Source: Clostridiales bacterium (GTDB taxonomy: Bacteria; Bacillota; Clostridia; Christensenellales; Aristaeellaceae). Taken from it: a stretch of DNA of 6,685 nucleotides. The position numbers and the translations under genes are program-made. Under the pieces are notes generated by a model. It was not told the origin of the DNA. It did no database searches and was given only the letters and a program-made list of their open reading frames with translations. Position 1 is the first letter of the stretch. The number at the start of each line of letters is the position of its first letter. Below are positions 1 to 6,099 of the stretch, piece after piece. The stretch covers positions 1 through 6,685 of the forward strand of contig JAAYJP010000271.1 in NCBI GenBank assembly GCA_012522875.1, given 5' to 3'.

Positions 1-113
1 CTTTGAAATATTTCGATCTTTTGGTAATCGCTCATGCGCGAATAAAGCTGTTCATTCACCTTGATTTCCAGCTTGACATTGTCCGTGTGGCTCTCAGAAA
101 ACCAGAATGCCAT
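1..113 (-). CDS. speE: Spermidine synthase, N-terminal fragment (gene runs off the window)
   Basis: Spermidine synthase transfers an aminopropyl group from decarboxylated S-adenosylmethionine to putrescine in the cytoplasm. Only the first 37 codons are present. They begin MAFWFSESHTDNVKLEIKV and continue with an LYS..SDYQKIEIF stretch. This fits the N-terminal beta domain of bacterial SpeE, whose usual pattern is [LF]WF(T/S)E..T.N..L..KV...L....S.YQ.I.[VI]F. The start ATG (111-113) is well placed: an AGGAGG sits 4 nt upstream (117-122) and overlaps the TAG stop of the decarboxylase, so the two genes are 8 nt apart and surely co-transcribed. The aminopropyltransferase catalytic domain lies outside the window, so the call rests on the N-terminus and on the common speA-speE gene order in Firmicutes. 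Confidence 0.85.
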   Translation of the reverse strand, partial: MAFWFSESHTDNVKLEIKVNEQLYSRMSDYQKIEIFQ

Positions 114-121
114 GGCGCCTC

Positions 122-1564
122 CTATTGATCCAGCACCTTGATGTGCCGGGCGGTGATGTCCTGGGTGCCTGTGATGACGCAGCCCCGTTCGCGGGAGGTA
201 TTGATAAATTCGATGATCTCTGTGGTGATCTGCTCGCCCGGGGCCAGCAGGGGGATGCCCGGCGGATAGGTCATCAAGCTTTCACAGCAGATGTGCCCCA
301 TGGAATCCTCCAGCGGCAGGCTGCGGCTCCGTGCATAAAAGGCCTCCTGAGGTGTCAGGATAACCTGTGGAGAAATATATTCAAAGTGTGGCAATTCGTT
401 CTTTCCACGCCTGTACCGCCGGCGGATTTCATACAGCGCGCCGATCAAACGCTCAATATTCTTAGTTCGGTCACCGATTGAAATATAAGCCAGAAAGTTG
501 CCTAAATCGCCGAACTCTATCTGGATGTCGTATTCATCGTGCAGGATGTCATGCACCTCAATGCCGGCCAGTCCCAGGTCATATGTGTTGACGGACAGCT
601 TGGTGGTGTCATAGTCAAAGATGCTGTCACCATTGATCATCTCCTCTGAATACACCAGATAATCCCCTATCTGAGAAATTTCTTCCCGAGCGTAAGCAGC
701 GTATTGCTTCACTTTCTCAAAAATACGCTTGCCATCCTGGGCCAGCGTGCGGCGTGAAATATCCAGGGAAGAAATCAGCAGGTAACTGGCGCTGGTGGTT
801 TGGGTGAGGTTGATAATCTGTCGCGCATAGTCCGCATCCACATCCGGCCCGCACAGCAGGAAACTGGATTGGGTCAGGCTGCCGCCTGACTTGTGCATGG
901 ACACAGCCGCCATATCCGCTCCCGCCGCCATCCCGCTGACGGGCAAGCCCTGTCCAAAATAAAAATGCGCGCCATGGGCCTCATCGCACAGCACCCTCAT
1001 GCCATGGGCATGGGCAGCCTTGACAATCTCTTTCAGGTTTGAGCAGATACCGTAATACGTGGGATTGTTGACAAAGATTGCCCTGGCATCCGGGTTCTCA
1101 TCGATGGTTCGCAGCACATCGTTCACTGACATGCCAAGCGCTATCCCCAGGCGCCGGCTGGTCTGCGGGTTGATATAAACAGGCACCGCACCGCACAAAA
1201 TCAGAGCGTTGACAATACTTTGATGCACGTTTCGGGGCAGGATCAGTTTCTCTCCCTTGCGCACATTGCTGAGGATCATCGCCTGGATGGAGGCCGTGGT
1301 TCCGCCCACCATAAAAAAAGCGCTTGCGGCGCCAAACGCCGCAGCAGCCAATTCTTCCCCCTCCTTGATGATGCCGGTAGGATGCCCCAGGCTGTCCAGA
1401 TATTTGGTGGAGTTCACATCCACCGACATGCAGCGCTCCCCAAGAAAGTCAGTGAGCACACGGTTGCCCTTTCCGCGCTTGTGCCCGGGCACATCAAAAG
1501 GCACCAGTTTGTCCTGGCGCATCGCCTCAAGCGCCTCGAAGACCGGCGCCCGGTTTTGATCCAT
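122..1564 (-). CDS. speA: PLP-dependent Orn/Lys/Arg decarboxylase (likely arginine decarboxylase SpeA)
   Basis: A 480-residue fold-type I PLP enzyme of the short Bacillus SpeA/YaaO class, which decarboxylates arginine (or lysine/ornithine) as the first step to polyamines. Visible features in order: the substrate-entry motif FDVPGHKRGKG (23-33), DVNSTKYLDSLGHPTG (49-64), the PLP phosphate-binding GGTTAS (87-92), the cofactor-ring motif CDEAHGAHF (193-201), and the Schiff-base lysine K225 in SMHKSGGSLTQSS (222-234). The C-terminal decarboxylase domain starts near residue 390 and holds the YPPGIPLLAPGE motif (433-444). The length is normal for the class and no catalytic residue is missing. The start ATG has AGGAGG 10 nt upstream (1575-1580). 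speE follows after 8 nt. A near-consensus promoter and a leader with a terminator-like hairpin lie upstream, so attenuation is plausible. The family is certain; substrate choice is not, and arginine is favoured because speE is adjacent. Confidence 0.93.
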   Translation of the reverse strand: MDQNRAPVFEALEAMRQDKLVPFDVPGHKRGKGNRVLTDFLGERCMSVDVNSTKYLDSLGHPTGIIKEGEELAAAAFGAASAFFMVGGTTASIQAMILSNVRKGEKLILPRNVHQSIVNALILCGAVPVYINPQTSRRLGIALGMSVNDVLRTIDENPDARAIFVNNPTYYGICSNLKEIVKAAHAHGMRVLCDEAHGAHFYFGQGLPVSGMAAGADMAAVSMHKSGGSLTQSSFLLCGPDVDADYARQIINLTQTTSASYLLISSLDISRRTLAQDGKRIFEKVKQYAAYAREEISQIGDYLVYSEEMINGDSIFDYDTTKLSVNTYDLGLAGIEVHDILHDEYDIQIEFGDLGNFLAYISIGDRTKNIERLIGALYEIRRRYRRGKNELPHFEYISPQVILTPQEAFYARSRSLPLEDSMGHICCESLMTYPPGIPLLAPGEQITTEIIEFINTSRERGCVITGTQDITARHIKVLDQ

Positions 1565-1584
1565 TAAGCCGGTACCTCCTCTGT

Positions 1585-1650
1585 TCAGCCTCGGATGCCA
1601 TTCAAAAAGCCTGCCGCGAAATCAAGCAGGCCACCTTCCGGCGGAAACAT
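1585..1650 (-). other. Possible 21-codon upstream ORF in the speA leader
   Basis: An ATG-to-TGA reading frame lies in the speA leader and would encode MFPPEGGLLDFAAGFLNGIRG. It covers the terminator-like hairpin completely and ends just before the speA Shine-Dalgarno (1575-1580). It has no Shine-Dalgarno of its own, and its ATG is only about 8 nt from the predicted transcript start, so translation would have to be near-leaderless. It could be chance. If translated, ribosomes would melt the hairpin, much as leader peptides act in other amino-acid and polyamine operons. It has a single arginine codon and no codon run typical of classical attenuation. Confidence 0.2.
1604..1631 (-). terminator. 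Intrinsic terminator/attenuator hairpin in the speA leader
   Basis: On the minus strand GCCTGC (1631-1626) pairs with GCAGGC (1614-1609) around an 11-nt loop, followed directly by TTTTT (1608-1604). It lies downstream of the speA promoter and upstream of the speA ribosome site. It can therefore stop speA transcripts before the gene, or catch read-through from the tRNA. A short TTCC/GGAA hairpin (1636-1646) precedes it. Confidence 0.6.
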
Positions 1651-1664
1651 TTGAACGCTTTTTG

Positions 1665-1693
1665 AGTATAAGTTTCATCTCAGGCAGTGTCAA
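1665..1693 (-). promoter_or_regulatory. speA: Sigma-A promoter for the speA-speE operon
   Basis: The minus strand has TTGACA (1693-1688), a 17-nt spacer and TATACT (1670-1665): a perfect -35 and a one-mismatch -10. Transcription should start near 1658, giving a leader of about 94 nt before the speA ATG. It lies just beyond the tRNA-Leu terminator, so speA is expressed independently of the tRNA. Confidence 0.85.
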
Positions 1694-1730
1694 CATGGAA
1701 TTATTGGAACAGCGGTTTCCCCGGTTACAA

Positions 1731-1771
1731 CAAAAAGAAGCCTGGAAATCCAACGGATATCGAGGCTTCTT
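1731..1771 (-). terminator. Rho-independent terminator of tRNA-Leu
   Basis: Three nucleotides after the tRNA CCA end, AAGAAGCCT (1771-1763) pairs perfectly with AGGCTTCTT (1743-1735). The 19-nt loop can itself form a small ATCC/GGAT stem. A T-rich tract (TTCTTTTTG) closes the structure. The tight spacing means the tRNA precursor needs very little 3' trimming. Confidence 0.85.
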
Positions 1772-1774
1772 GCC

Positions 1775-1859
1775 TGGTGCGGTTGACGAGACTTGAACTC
1801 GTACGGGTTTCCCCACACGCCCCTCAAACGTGCGCGTATGCCGATTCCGCCACAACCGC
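1775..1859 (-). tRNA. tRNA-Leu, anticodon GAG, CCA encoded
   Basis: The 85-nt gene folds as a class II (long variable arm) tRNA. The acceptor is GCGGTTG/CAACCGC with discriminator A and an encoded CCA (1775-1777). The D stem is GCG/CGC with an AATCGGCATA loop. The anticodon stem is CACGT/GCGTG around loop TTGAGGG, giving anticodon GAG, which reads CUC and CUU. The variable arm is GGG-GAAA-CCC. The T arm is ACGAG/CTCGT with loop TTCAAGT. Discriminator A and the variable arm are leucine identity features. It has its own promoter upstream and terminator downstream, so it is a single-tRNA transcription unit. Confidence 0.97.
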
Positions 1860-1873
1860 AAGCGGCATGAGCG

Positions 1874-1902
1874 ATTATAGGGGATGCCGGCAGGCGTGTC
1901 AA
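1874..1902 (-). promoter_or_regulatory. Consensus sigma-A promoter of tRNA-Leu
   Basis: The minus strand carries a perfect TTGACA (1902-1897), a 17-nt spacer and a perfect TATAAT (1879-1874). Transcription would begin about 7 nt upstream of the mature tRNA 5' end at 1859. An exact consensus is in keeping with a strongly expressed stable RNA. Confidence 0.92.
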
Positions 1903-1915
1903 GGGCAAAAAACCA

Positions 1916-1931
1916 CATGCCGGCGTGCATG
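1916..1931. repeat. Short inverted repeat between divergent genes
   Basis: CATGC (1916-1920) and GCATG (1927-1931) form a 5-bp inverted repeat around 6 nt. It lies between the tRNA-Leu promoter and the start of the THEP1-like gene. It could be an operator or a small hairpin, but 5-bp arms are close to chance level. Confidence 0.2.
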
Positions 1932-1960
1932 AGGGGGCTGTTCTATGCTAAAATATTCGC

Positions 1961-2533
1961 ATGGATACAATTCGACACCTGTTTCTGACGGGCGAGCGTC
2001 AAGTGGGCAAAACAACCCTGATCAACCGCCTTCTGGCCTGCAATCCCGGCTGGGCCGTTAAAGGCTTTCGCACCTTTATGGAACGCTCTCCTGACCCTGA
2101 TTTGATCGGGGCCGTATACATTGCGCCAATTGCGCCCTCTGATTGGTACAGGAAAGAAGAAGCGCGGGCGGGAATCCGGCGGCTAAGCGGCATGGAAGCG
2201 TTTCCCGTGACATTCGACCGAATAGGCGCGCGCATCCTGCGGGAAAGCGCGAACGCAGACCTGGTGGTCATGGATGAACTGGGCTTCATGGAAAACGATG
2301 CGCAGGCATTTCAGCAAGCCGTACTGAAAACGCTTCAGGGCGTAACGCCCGTTCTGGGTGTCATCAAGCCCGCTTCTACGCCCTTCCTTGAATCGGTAAG
2401 GGGTTCTCCCCATGTTCATATTCTGGCCGTGAACCGGGATAACAGGGATGATCTGCTCCTGACGGCCAGCCGTTTAATCACCGCCGCAGTTCATTCTTTC
2501 CAGATTAGCCGGACGGGCACCCGCCACCAGTAA
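1961..2533 (+). CDS. THEP1-like P-loop NTPase
   Basis: A 190-residue soluble P-loop protein resembling the THEP1 nucleoside-triphosphatase family (NTPase_1), which hydrolyses NTPs in vitro but has no settled cellular role. The Walker A loop is GERQVGKTTL (11-20). GFRTF (35-39) matches the GF.T element that follows strand 2 in the family. Walker B is LVVMDELGFMEN (101-112), matching the family pattern D.[VI]DE[IL]G.ME, and the length is normal. The ATG at 1961 has no Shine-Dalgarno. A GAGGGGG (1931-1937) lies 23 nt away, too far to help, and a TAA in frame at 1949 rules out a longer ATG start. A poor -10 (TAAAAT, 1949-1954) would start RNA almost on the ATG, so a leaderless mRNA is possible. 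It stands alone on the plus strand and converges on mobB. A link to molybdopterin metabolism is suggested only by position. Confidence 0.85.
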   Translation: MDTIRHLFLTGERQVGKTTLINRLLACNPGWAVKGFRTFMERSPDPDLIGAVYIAPIAPSDWYRKEEARAGIRRLSGMEAFPVTFDRIGARILRESANADLVVMDELGFMENDAQAFQQAVLKTLQGVTPVLGVIKPASTPFLESVRGSPHVHILAVNRDNRDDLLLTASRLITAAVHSFQISRTGTRHQ

Positions 2534-2560
2534 ACAAAACAGCTCCCCGCAGGCAGCTAT
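2532..2560 (-). terminator. Terminator of the metal-transport/mobB operon
   Basis: On the minus strand, 8 nt after the mobB stop, ATAGCT (2560-2555) pairs with AGCTGT (2544-2539). One G/G mismatch then leads into a CC/GG extension and a TGCG loop. The interrupted T tract TTTTGTTTA follows. It fills the short gap between the convergent genes and overlaps the stop codon of the plus-strand NTPase. No matching T tract is seen for the plus strand. Confidence 0.55.
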
Positions 2561-2568
2561 CGTAAAGG

Positions 2569-3066
2569 TTATGGACGCAATTTCAGAATGAGCGCCACAG
2601 CCTGTTCCACATCATTGATATCGATGCTGGGGACACCTTCGAGTTTTATTCCGGTATCCGTCATCAGGGCAATAAGCTGGCCCGGATCGTTAACCGGCTT
2701 TTCCGAATTGCCCTTTCGGAGTATCTCAATTTTGGGGTATCTGGTATGCTTCGCCCCTTCCAGCAGGACGATATCAGCGCCTTCAAAGAATGGGAGCATG
2801 TCCCCCACATCGTAGGTGCCATCCTTTACCAACAACATTTTATCCCCATCAAAAATGACGCTGGCAAAAGCGCCTGCTGCCTTGTGGCGGTAGCTGTCAG
2901 TGCCGGGTGTGTCCGCTTCAAAATGGTGGGCATCATGCTTGATTGTGGCCACTTTCATCCCCCGTGATGAAAACGCCTGCACAAGCTTTACCATCAAAGT
3001 CGTTTTTCCGGAGTTCTTAACCCCGCTGACGCCCACCACCAGGGGCGCTTTTTGTGCTTTGGTCAT
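2569..3066 (-). CDS. mobB: Molybdopterin-guanine dinucleotide biosynthesis adapter MobB
   Basis: A 165-residue GTP-binding P-loop protein of the MobB family. It assists MobA in attaching GMP to Mo-molybdopterin to form the guanine dinucleotide cofactor. Visible motifs: Walker A GVKNSGKTTL (15-24), the MobB-specific TIKHDAHHFEAD (41-52), then DTPGTDSYRHKAAGA (52-66), and the Walker B-like strand DIVLLEGAKHTRYPKIEI (98-115), with LEG(F/A)K a family hallmark. The length is typical. Its ATG overlaps the TGA of the binding-protein gene (ATGA, 3063-3066) and there is no convincing Shine-Dalgarno, so translation probably depends on the upstream gene. As the last gene of the operon it ties the ABC importer to molybdenum or tungsten cofactor metabolism. 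No mobA is in the window. Confidence 0.93.
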   Translation of the reverse strand: MTKAQKAPLVVGVSGVKNSGKTTLMVKLVQAFSSRGMKVATIKHDAHHFEADTPGTDSYRHKAAGAFASVIFDGDKMLLVKDGTYDVGDMLPFFEGADIVLLEGAKHTRYPKIEILRKGNSEKPVNDPGQLIALMTDTGIKLEGVPSIDINDVEQAVALILKLRP

Positions 3067-4106
3067 TTCAGCAAAGCGTACGCCATGATCGCGTCATACT
3101 GGTCATCGCTTAGGTCGTAGTCATAAAAAAGCCGGTAATACGCCTGCACTTCCTCCTTCAGGTTGTAGTCAGCCACCTGAGGATACAGGGTTTTCTGAAG
3201 CCACAGGGTGCCCAGGTATCGCTGCACAGAAGGCGGGAAGCCCAGCCAGTTGTAGGGACCTTTGGGCGCTAGCACATAGTTATTGTTCTCAATGGCCTGC
3301 AGGGATGCCCACAAGGGGTCTTTCTGCGCGTTTTCGTAGGCAGTGATGGTCTCAAACACGATGAATTCCGGGTCCCAAAGAAGCAGCTGTTCCATGTCCA
3401 CCTCGTTGCCAGTGCCGCGTCCGGAAGGCGTCTTCACCACTGCGGCATTGCTGGTGATCAGGTCAATGATTTCCGCGTGATAGCTGCCCTGGGCGATGAC
3501 ATTGAGTCCCGCCTCCCCCACACAGTAGAGCATCCGGACTTTGTTTTCCCCCACCTTATCATTGATATCCAGCATCCTTTTATAGTTCCGGTCAAGGTAG
3601 CTTGCCAACCTCGCAGCCTTGTCCTCACGGCCCAGCAAGTTCCCAAGCTCTATGTAGGCCCGGCCCGCATCCTGATAATACATGGTGATGTGTACGCACG
3701 GGATACCCAACTGCTCCTGAAGGGCGTCCATGTCTTCCCGGACCGTGTCTCTGGGCTCGCCCACATCAATGATGACCTGGGGATCCAGGTTCATCAACTC
3801 CTCCAGGTTGATCTCTCCTGAAGTTCCGTATAACTGGCCAAGCACAGGAAGTTTTCCAAACAGATCCTCCAAGAAAGGCCGGTCATAATGATTCAAGGCG
3901 ACGGACAGGCCGACCAAGTATTCAGGCGCGATCGACAAAAGAGCCAGCTGGGCCAGCGGCCCGGTGGGGGCGACGCGAATTATATCCCTTGGCAGCTGCA
4001 CCACACGCCCGGTGGAATCAGTAAATGAAACAGTCTGCTCCCCCAACGAGATAAATGGAATCAACAGTACCATCAGCAGAACCAAAGAAACGGCTTTTTT
4101 TAACAT
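3063..4106 (-). CDS. ABC transporter substrate-binding protein, FepB/BtuF-type (probable molybdate/tungstate)
   Basis: A 347-residue secreted binding protein of the periplasmic-binding-protein type 2 family (helical backbone; Fe-siderophore, B12, haem and oxyanion members). A signal peptide covers residues 1 to about 22 (K-K, then LVLLMVLLIPFISLG). The N-lobe starts with VSFTDSTGRVVQLP (26-39), RVAPTGP (44-50) and PEYLVGL (61-67). It includes NLEELMNLDPQVIID (100-114). The C-lobe contains PKGPYNWLGFPPSVQRYLG (281-299), of the G-P-[FY]-x-W-L-x-[RF]-P-P-S-V-x-R type seen in metal/oxyanion importers, and the tail FYDYDLSDDQYD (327-338). There is no lipobox cysteine, unusual for a Gram-positive binding protein. 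A GGAAGGA Shine-Dalgarno (about 4115-4121) overlaps the stop of the ATPase gene. Specificity is inferred from mobB and the leader RNA; iron-chelate or cobalamin remain possible. Confidence 0.88.
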   Translation of the reverse strand: MLKKAVSLVLLMVLLIPFISLGEQTVSFTDSTGRVVQLPRDIIRVAPTGPLAQLALLSIAPEYLVGLSVALNHYDRPFLEDLFGKLPVLGQLYGTSGEINLEELMNLDPQVIIDVGEPRDTVREDMDALQEQLGIPCVHITMYYQDAGRAYIELGNLLGREDKAARLASYLDRNYKRMLDINDKVGENKVRMLYCVGEAGLNVIAQGSYHAEIIDLITSNAAVVKTPSGRGTGNEVDMEQLLLWDPEFIVFETITAYENAQKDPLWASLQAIENNNYVLAPKGPYNWLGFPPSVQRYLGTLWLQKTLYPQVADYNLKEEVQAYYRLFYDYDLSDDQYDAIMAYALLK

Positions 4107-4120
4107 ATTTTTTATCCTTC

Positions 4121-4894
4121 CTATTCAAATACAGGCACACAATAGCGGGTTTTCCCATCATCCATGCATTCCACCCGAACCCTGATGCCATAGATTTCCT
4201 CAATAAGCGCCGCGTTCATCACATCCCCAGGCTCGCCCTGGGCGATAATCCTGCCCCCAGACATAGCCATGATCTGATCGGAAAACATGATGGCCTGGTT
4301 GGGATTATGCGTGGCCTGCAGAATGGTGTATCCCTTGCTTGTCAGCGATCGTACGCACTGCATCACCCTGGTTTGGTTCCCAAAGTCCAGGCTGGCGGTG
4401 GGCTCGTCCATAATCAACAGCCTTGAATCTTGTGAGAGGGCACGGGCCATCAGCACCAGTTGTTGTTCGCCTCCCGAAATCATCATATAATTGCGCAGCG
4501 CCAGGTCTTGAATGCCCATCATTTCCAGAGACAGAAGTGCCTTCTCCTTCTCCCGCTCTCCCGGCATATATAATGCGGAGAACCGGGAGGAAGTTCCCAT
4601 CAATACCATATCCAGTACTGTGAAATTGAAAGCAGGGTAGTGCACCTGTGGTATATAGGCAATCAGCCGCGCCATATCAGAAAGCCGGATGCGCGCGGTA
4701 TTTTTCCCGTCCACCAGGACACTGCCCGAGTATCCCGTAAGCAGGCCTAATATGCAGCGAAACAGTGTGCTCTTTCCCGTGCCGTTGGGACCAAGCAGGC
4801 TTACCATCTGTCCGTGCGGGATGGAAAAGCTGATATCCCGCAAAACGGGCCGCTGGCCAAAGGAAAAACTCAGGCGGTCCACAGAGAGCATCAT
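4121..4894 (-). CDS. ABC transporter ATP-binding protein, FecE/BtuD-type
   Basis: A 257-residue nucleotide-binding subunit that powers the importer from the cytoplasmic face of the membrane. All motifs are intact: Walker A GPNGTGKST (35-43), Q-loop Q83 in YIPQ, signature ISGGEQQ (139-145), Walker B LLIMDEPTASLD (159-170) and the switch histidine H196 in ATHNPNQA. The signature begins with I rather than L, a tolerated change. Length and the C-terminal extension fit the FepC/BtuD group that partners FecCD permeases. The ATG overlaps the permease stop (ATGA, 4891-4894), with AAGGGGG (about 4906-4912) as a Shine-Dalgarno within the permease 3' end; a second ATG one codon later is possible. The binding-protein gene follows after 14 nt. 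Confidence 0.95.
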   Translation of the reverse strand: MMLSVDRLSFSFGQRPVLRDISFSIPHGQMVSLLGPNGTGKSTLFRCILGLLTGYSGSVLVDGKNTARIRLSDMARLIAYIPQVHYPAFNFTVLDMVLMGTSSRFSALYMPGEREKEKALLSLEMMGIQDLALRNYMMISGGEQQLVLMARALSQDSRLLIMDEPTASLDFGNQTRVMQCVRSLTSKGYTILQATHNPNQAIMFSDQIMAMSGGRIIAQGEPGDVMNAALIEEIYGIRVRVECMDDGKTRYCVPVFE

Positions 4895-5916
4895 CCCCTG
4901 GCGTCCCCCTTGACAATCAGATAGAGGAAGAACGGCGCGCCGATAAATGCTGTCAGGATCCCGATGGGAATCTCCACCGGGAAAATATTTCGCGAGATAT
5001 TATCCACCAGCAGCAGGAACAGTGCGCCAAAGAGCATACTAGAGGGCATCAGGTGCCTGAAACTACTCCCCACCAGCTTGCGGGATAAATGGGGAATCAC
5101 AAGCCCCACCCAGCCAATGGTGCCGGAGACCGCCACCGCAGAGGAGGTGACAAGCGTGGCGCTTACAATCACGATCAACCGCAGTCTCCTTACGTTTACC
5201 CCCAACGTGCGGGCCTCGTCATCCCCCAGGGAAAGGATGTTGATGCGCCAGCGCAGGATTATCAGCGGAACCAACCCCAGCAACATAGGCAGGATCACAA
5301 AGGTAATGTCACTCATCCTTGCGCCTGACAAACTGCCCATCAGCCAGTAGGTGATGGCAGGCAACTGGTCAGCGGGGTCGGCCACCAGTTTGAAGAAGGA
5401 AGTACCCGCCGAAAAAAGGGAGGACACCATAATGCCAGAAAGAACCAGCCCCAGGGTCTTCTTCCCCCGTGTCCGCTGGCTTACGAGCCACACCAGGCCC
5501 ACCGTGAGGAGGCTGAAGAGAAAGGCGCTCAGCATGATGATGCGGGTGGAGGCGCCTGAGAGAATCGCCAGCGCCGCCCCAAACGCAGCGCCTGAGGATG
5601 CGCCGAGGATATCCGGCGCCGCCATGGGGTTTTGGAAAATGCCCTGGTAGGCTGCCCCGGCAGAAGACAGGCTGCACCCCACCAGGCAAGCCAGCAGGAT
5701 GCGGGGCAGGCGCACATTGAAGAGCACCGTGGCCATCCGCTCGGGCCAGAAAGGCTCAATTGGAAAAACGCGGGAAATAAGGATGCCAACGGTTTCCTTC
5801 ATCGGAACGGGATATCGCCCCAACTTGAAGGAGACCAGGATACCACCCAGCAGTAAAACAGCCATCGCCAGAAGGATAAGACGCTGGCTGCGCCCATGGT
5901 ATTTGTTATTGTCCAT
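4891..5916 (-). CDS. ABC transporter permease, FecCD/BtuC family
   Basis: A 341-residue polytopic membrane protein of the FecCD family, with roughly ten hydrophobic segments beginning LILLAMAVLLLGGILVSF (13-30). It works as a homodimer forming the channel of a type II importer. Family signatures are clear: NVRLPR (67-72), YQGIFQNPMAAPDILG (90-105), the cytoplasmic coupling region LGVNVRRLR (238-246), GTIGWVGLVIPH (265-276) and EIPIGILTAFIGAPFF (315-330). I chose the ATG at 5914-5916 because the family N-terminus is short and basic. An upstream in-frame TTG (6022-6024) would add 36 residues unlike the family that overlap the small ORF. The Shine-Dalgarno is weak (AGGCGA), and the start lies inside the end of the preceding small ORF, so coupled translation is likely. 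Confidence 0.93.
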   Translation of the reverse strand: MDNNKYHGRSQRLILLAMAVLLLGGILVSFKLGRYPVPMKETVGILISRVFPIEPFWPERMATVLFNVRLPRILLACLVGCSLSSAGAAYQGIFQNPMAAPDILGASSGAAFGAALAILSGASTRIIMLSAFLFSLLTVGLVWLVSQRTRGKKTLGLVLSGIMVSSLFSAGTSFFKLVADPADQLPAITYWLMGSLSGARMSDITFVILPMLLGLVPLIILRWRINILSLGDDEARTLGVNVRRLRLIVIVSATLVTSSAVAVSGTIGWVGLVIPHLSRKLVGSSFRHLMPSSMLFGALFLLLVDNISRNIFPVEIPIGILTAFIGAPFFLYLIVKGDARG

Positions 5917-6094
5917 GGGTGATCGCCTGATTGCGGTGCGCTCCCCGGCGCATGATATCGAGGGCAACCATCGTCTGATTAACGCAGCCTGGTGTCTGCA
6001 GCGCAAAAGGTTCAGCCAAGCCAATGGGATTTGCCCCCATTTTAATGACGTTTATAACACGCCGCAGCGATTTTGGGTGTCTGATGATTTTCAA
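5906..6094 (-). CDS. Unrecognised small protein, TTG start, first ORF of the metal operon
   Basis: A 62-codon frame that I do not recognise. It starts at TTG (6092-6094), 5 nt after a good AAAGGAG Shine-Dalgarno (6100-6106). An ATG five codons upstream (6107-6109) contains this Shine-Dalgarno and has none of its own. The product has a basic N-terminal half (KIIRHPKSLRRVINVIKMG) and then NPIGLAEPFALQTPGCVNQT, with one cysteine. An amphipathic stretch MVALDIMRRGAHRNQ leads to the C-terminus. It has no evident signal peptide or membrane segment. Its last 11 nt overlap the permease start, so translating it could deliver ribosomes to the weak permease start. It may be a conserved small protein, a translational-coupling leader, or chance. 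Its placement and ribosome site favour real translation. Confidence 0.55.
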   Translation of the reverse strand: MKIIRHPKSLRRVINVIKMGANPIGLAEPFALQTPGCVNQTMVALDIMRRGAHRNQAITHGQ

Positions 6095-6099
6095 AAAAA

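Noticed and set aside
107..481. Plus-strand open frame opposite the decarboxylase gene
   Set aside because: It is antisense to strongly conserved SpeA coding sequence, has no ribosome site, and reads as a shadow frame.
1690..1908. Minus-strand open frame across the tRNA-Leu gene
   Set aside because: It coincides with the tRNA, its promoter and its terminator. Open frames over tRNA genes are common artefacts.
5369..5789. Other minus-strand frames within the permease region
   Set aside because: Their residues (rich in Pro, Arg, Gly and Cys) are typical of out-of-frame readings, and they lie fully inside the FecCD gene.
5917..6024. Longer permease starting at TTG 6022-6024
   Set aside because: The extra 36 residues are basic and cysteine-containing, unlike FecCD N-termini, and lie out of frame across the small ORF. 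The ATG at 5914-5916 gives the normal family length.
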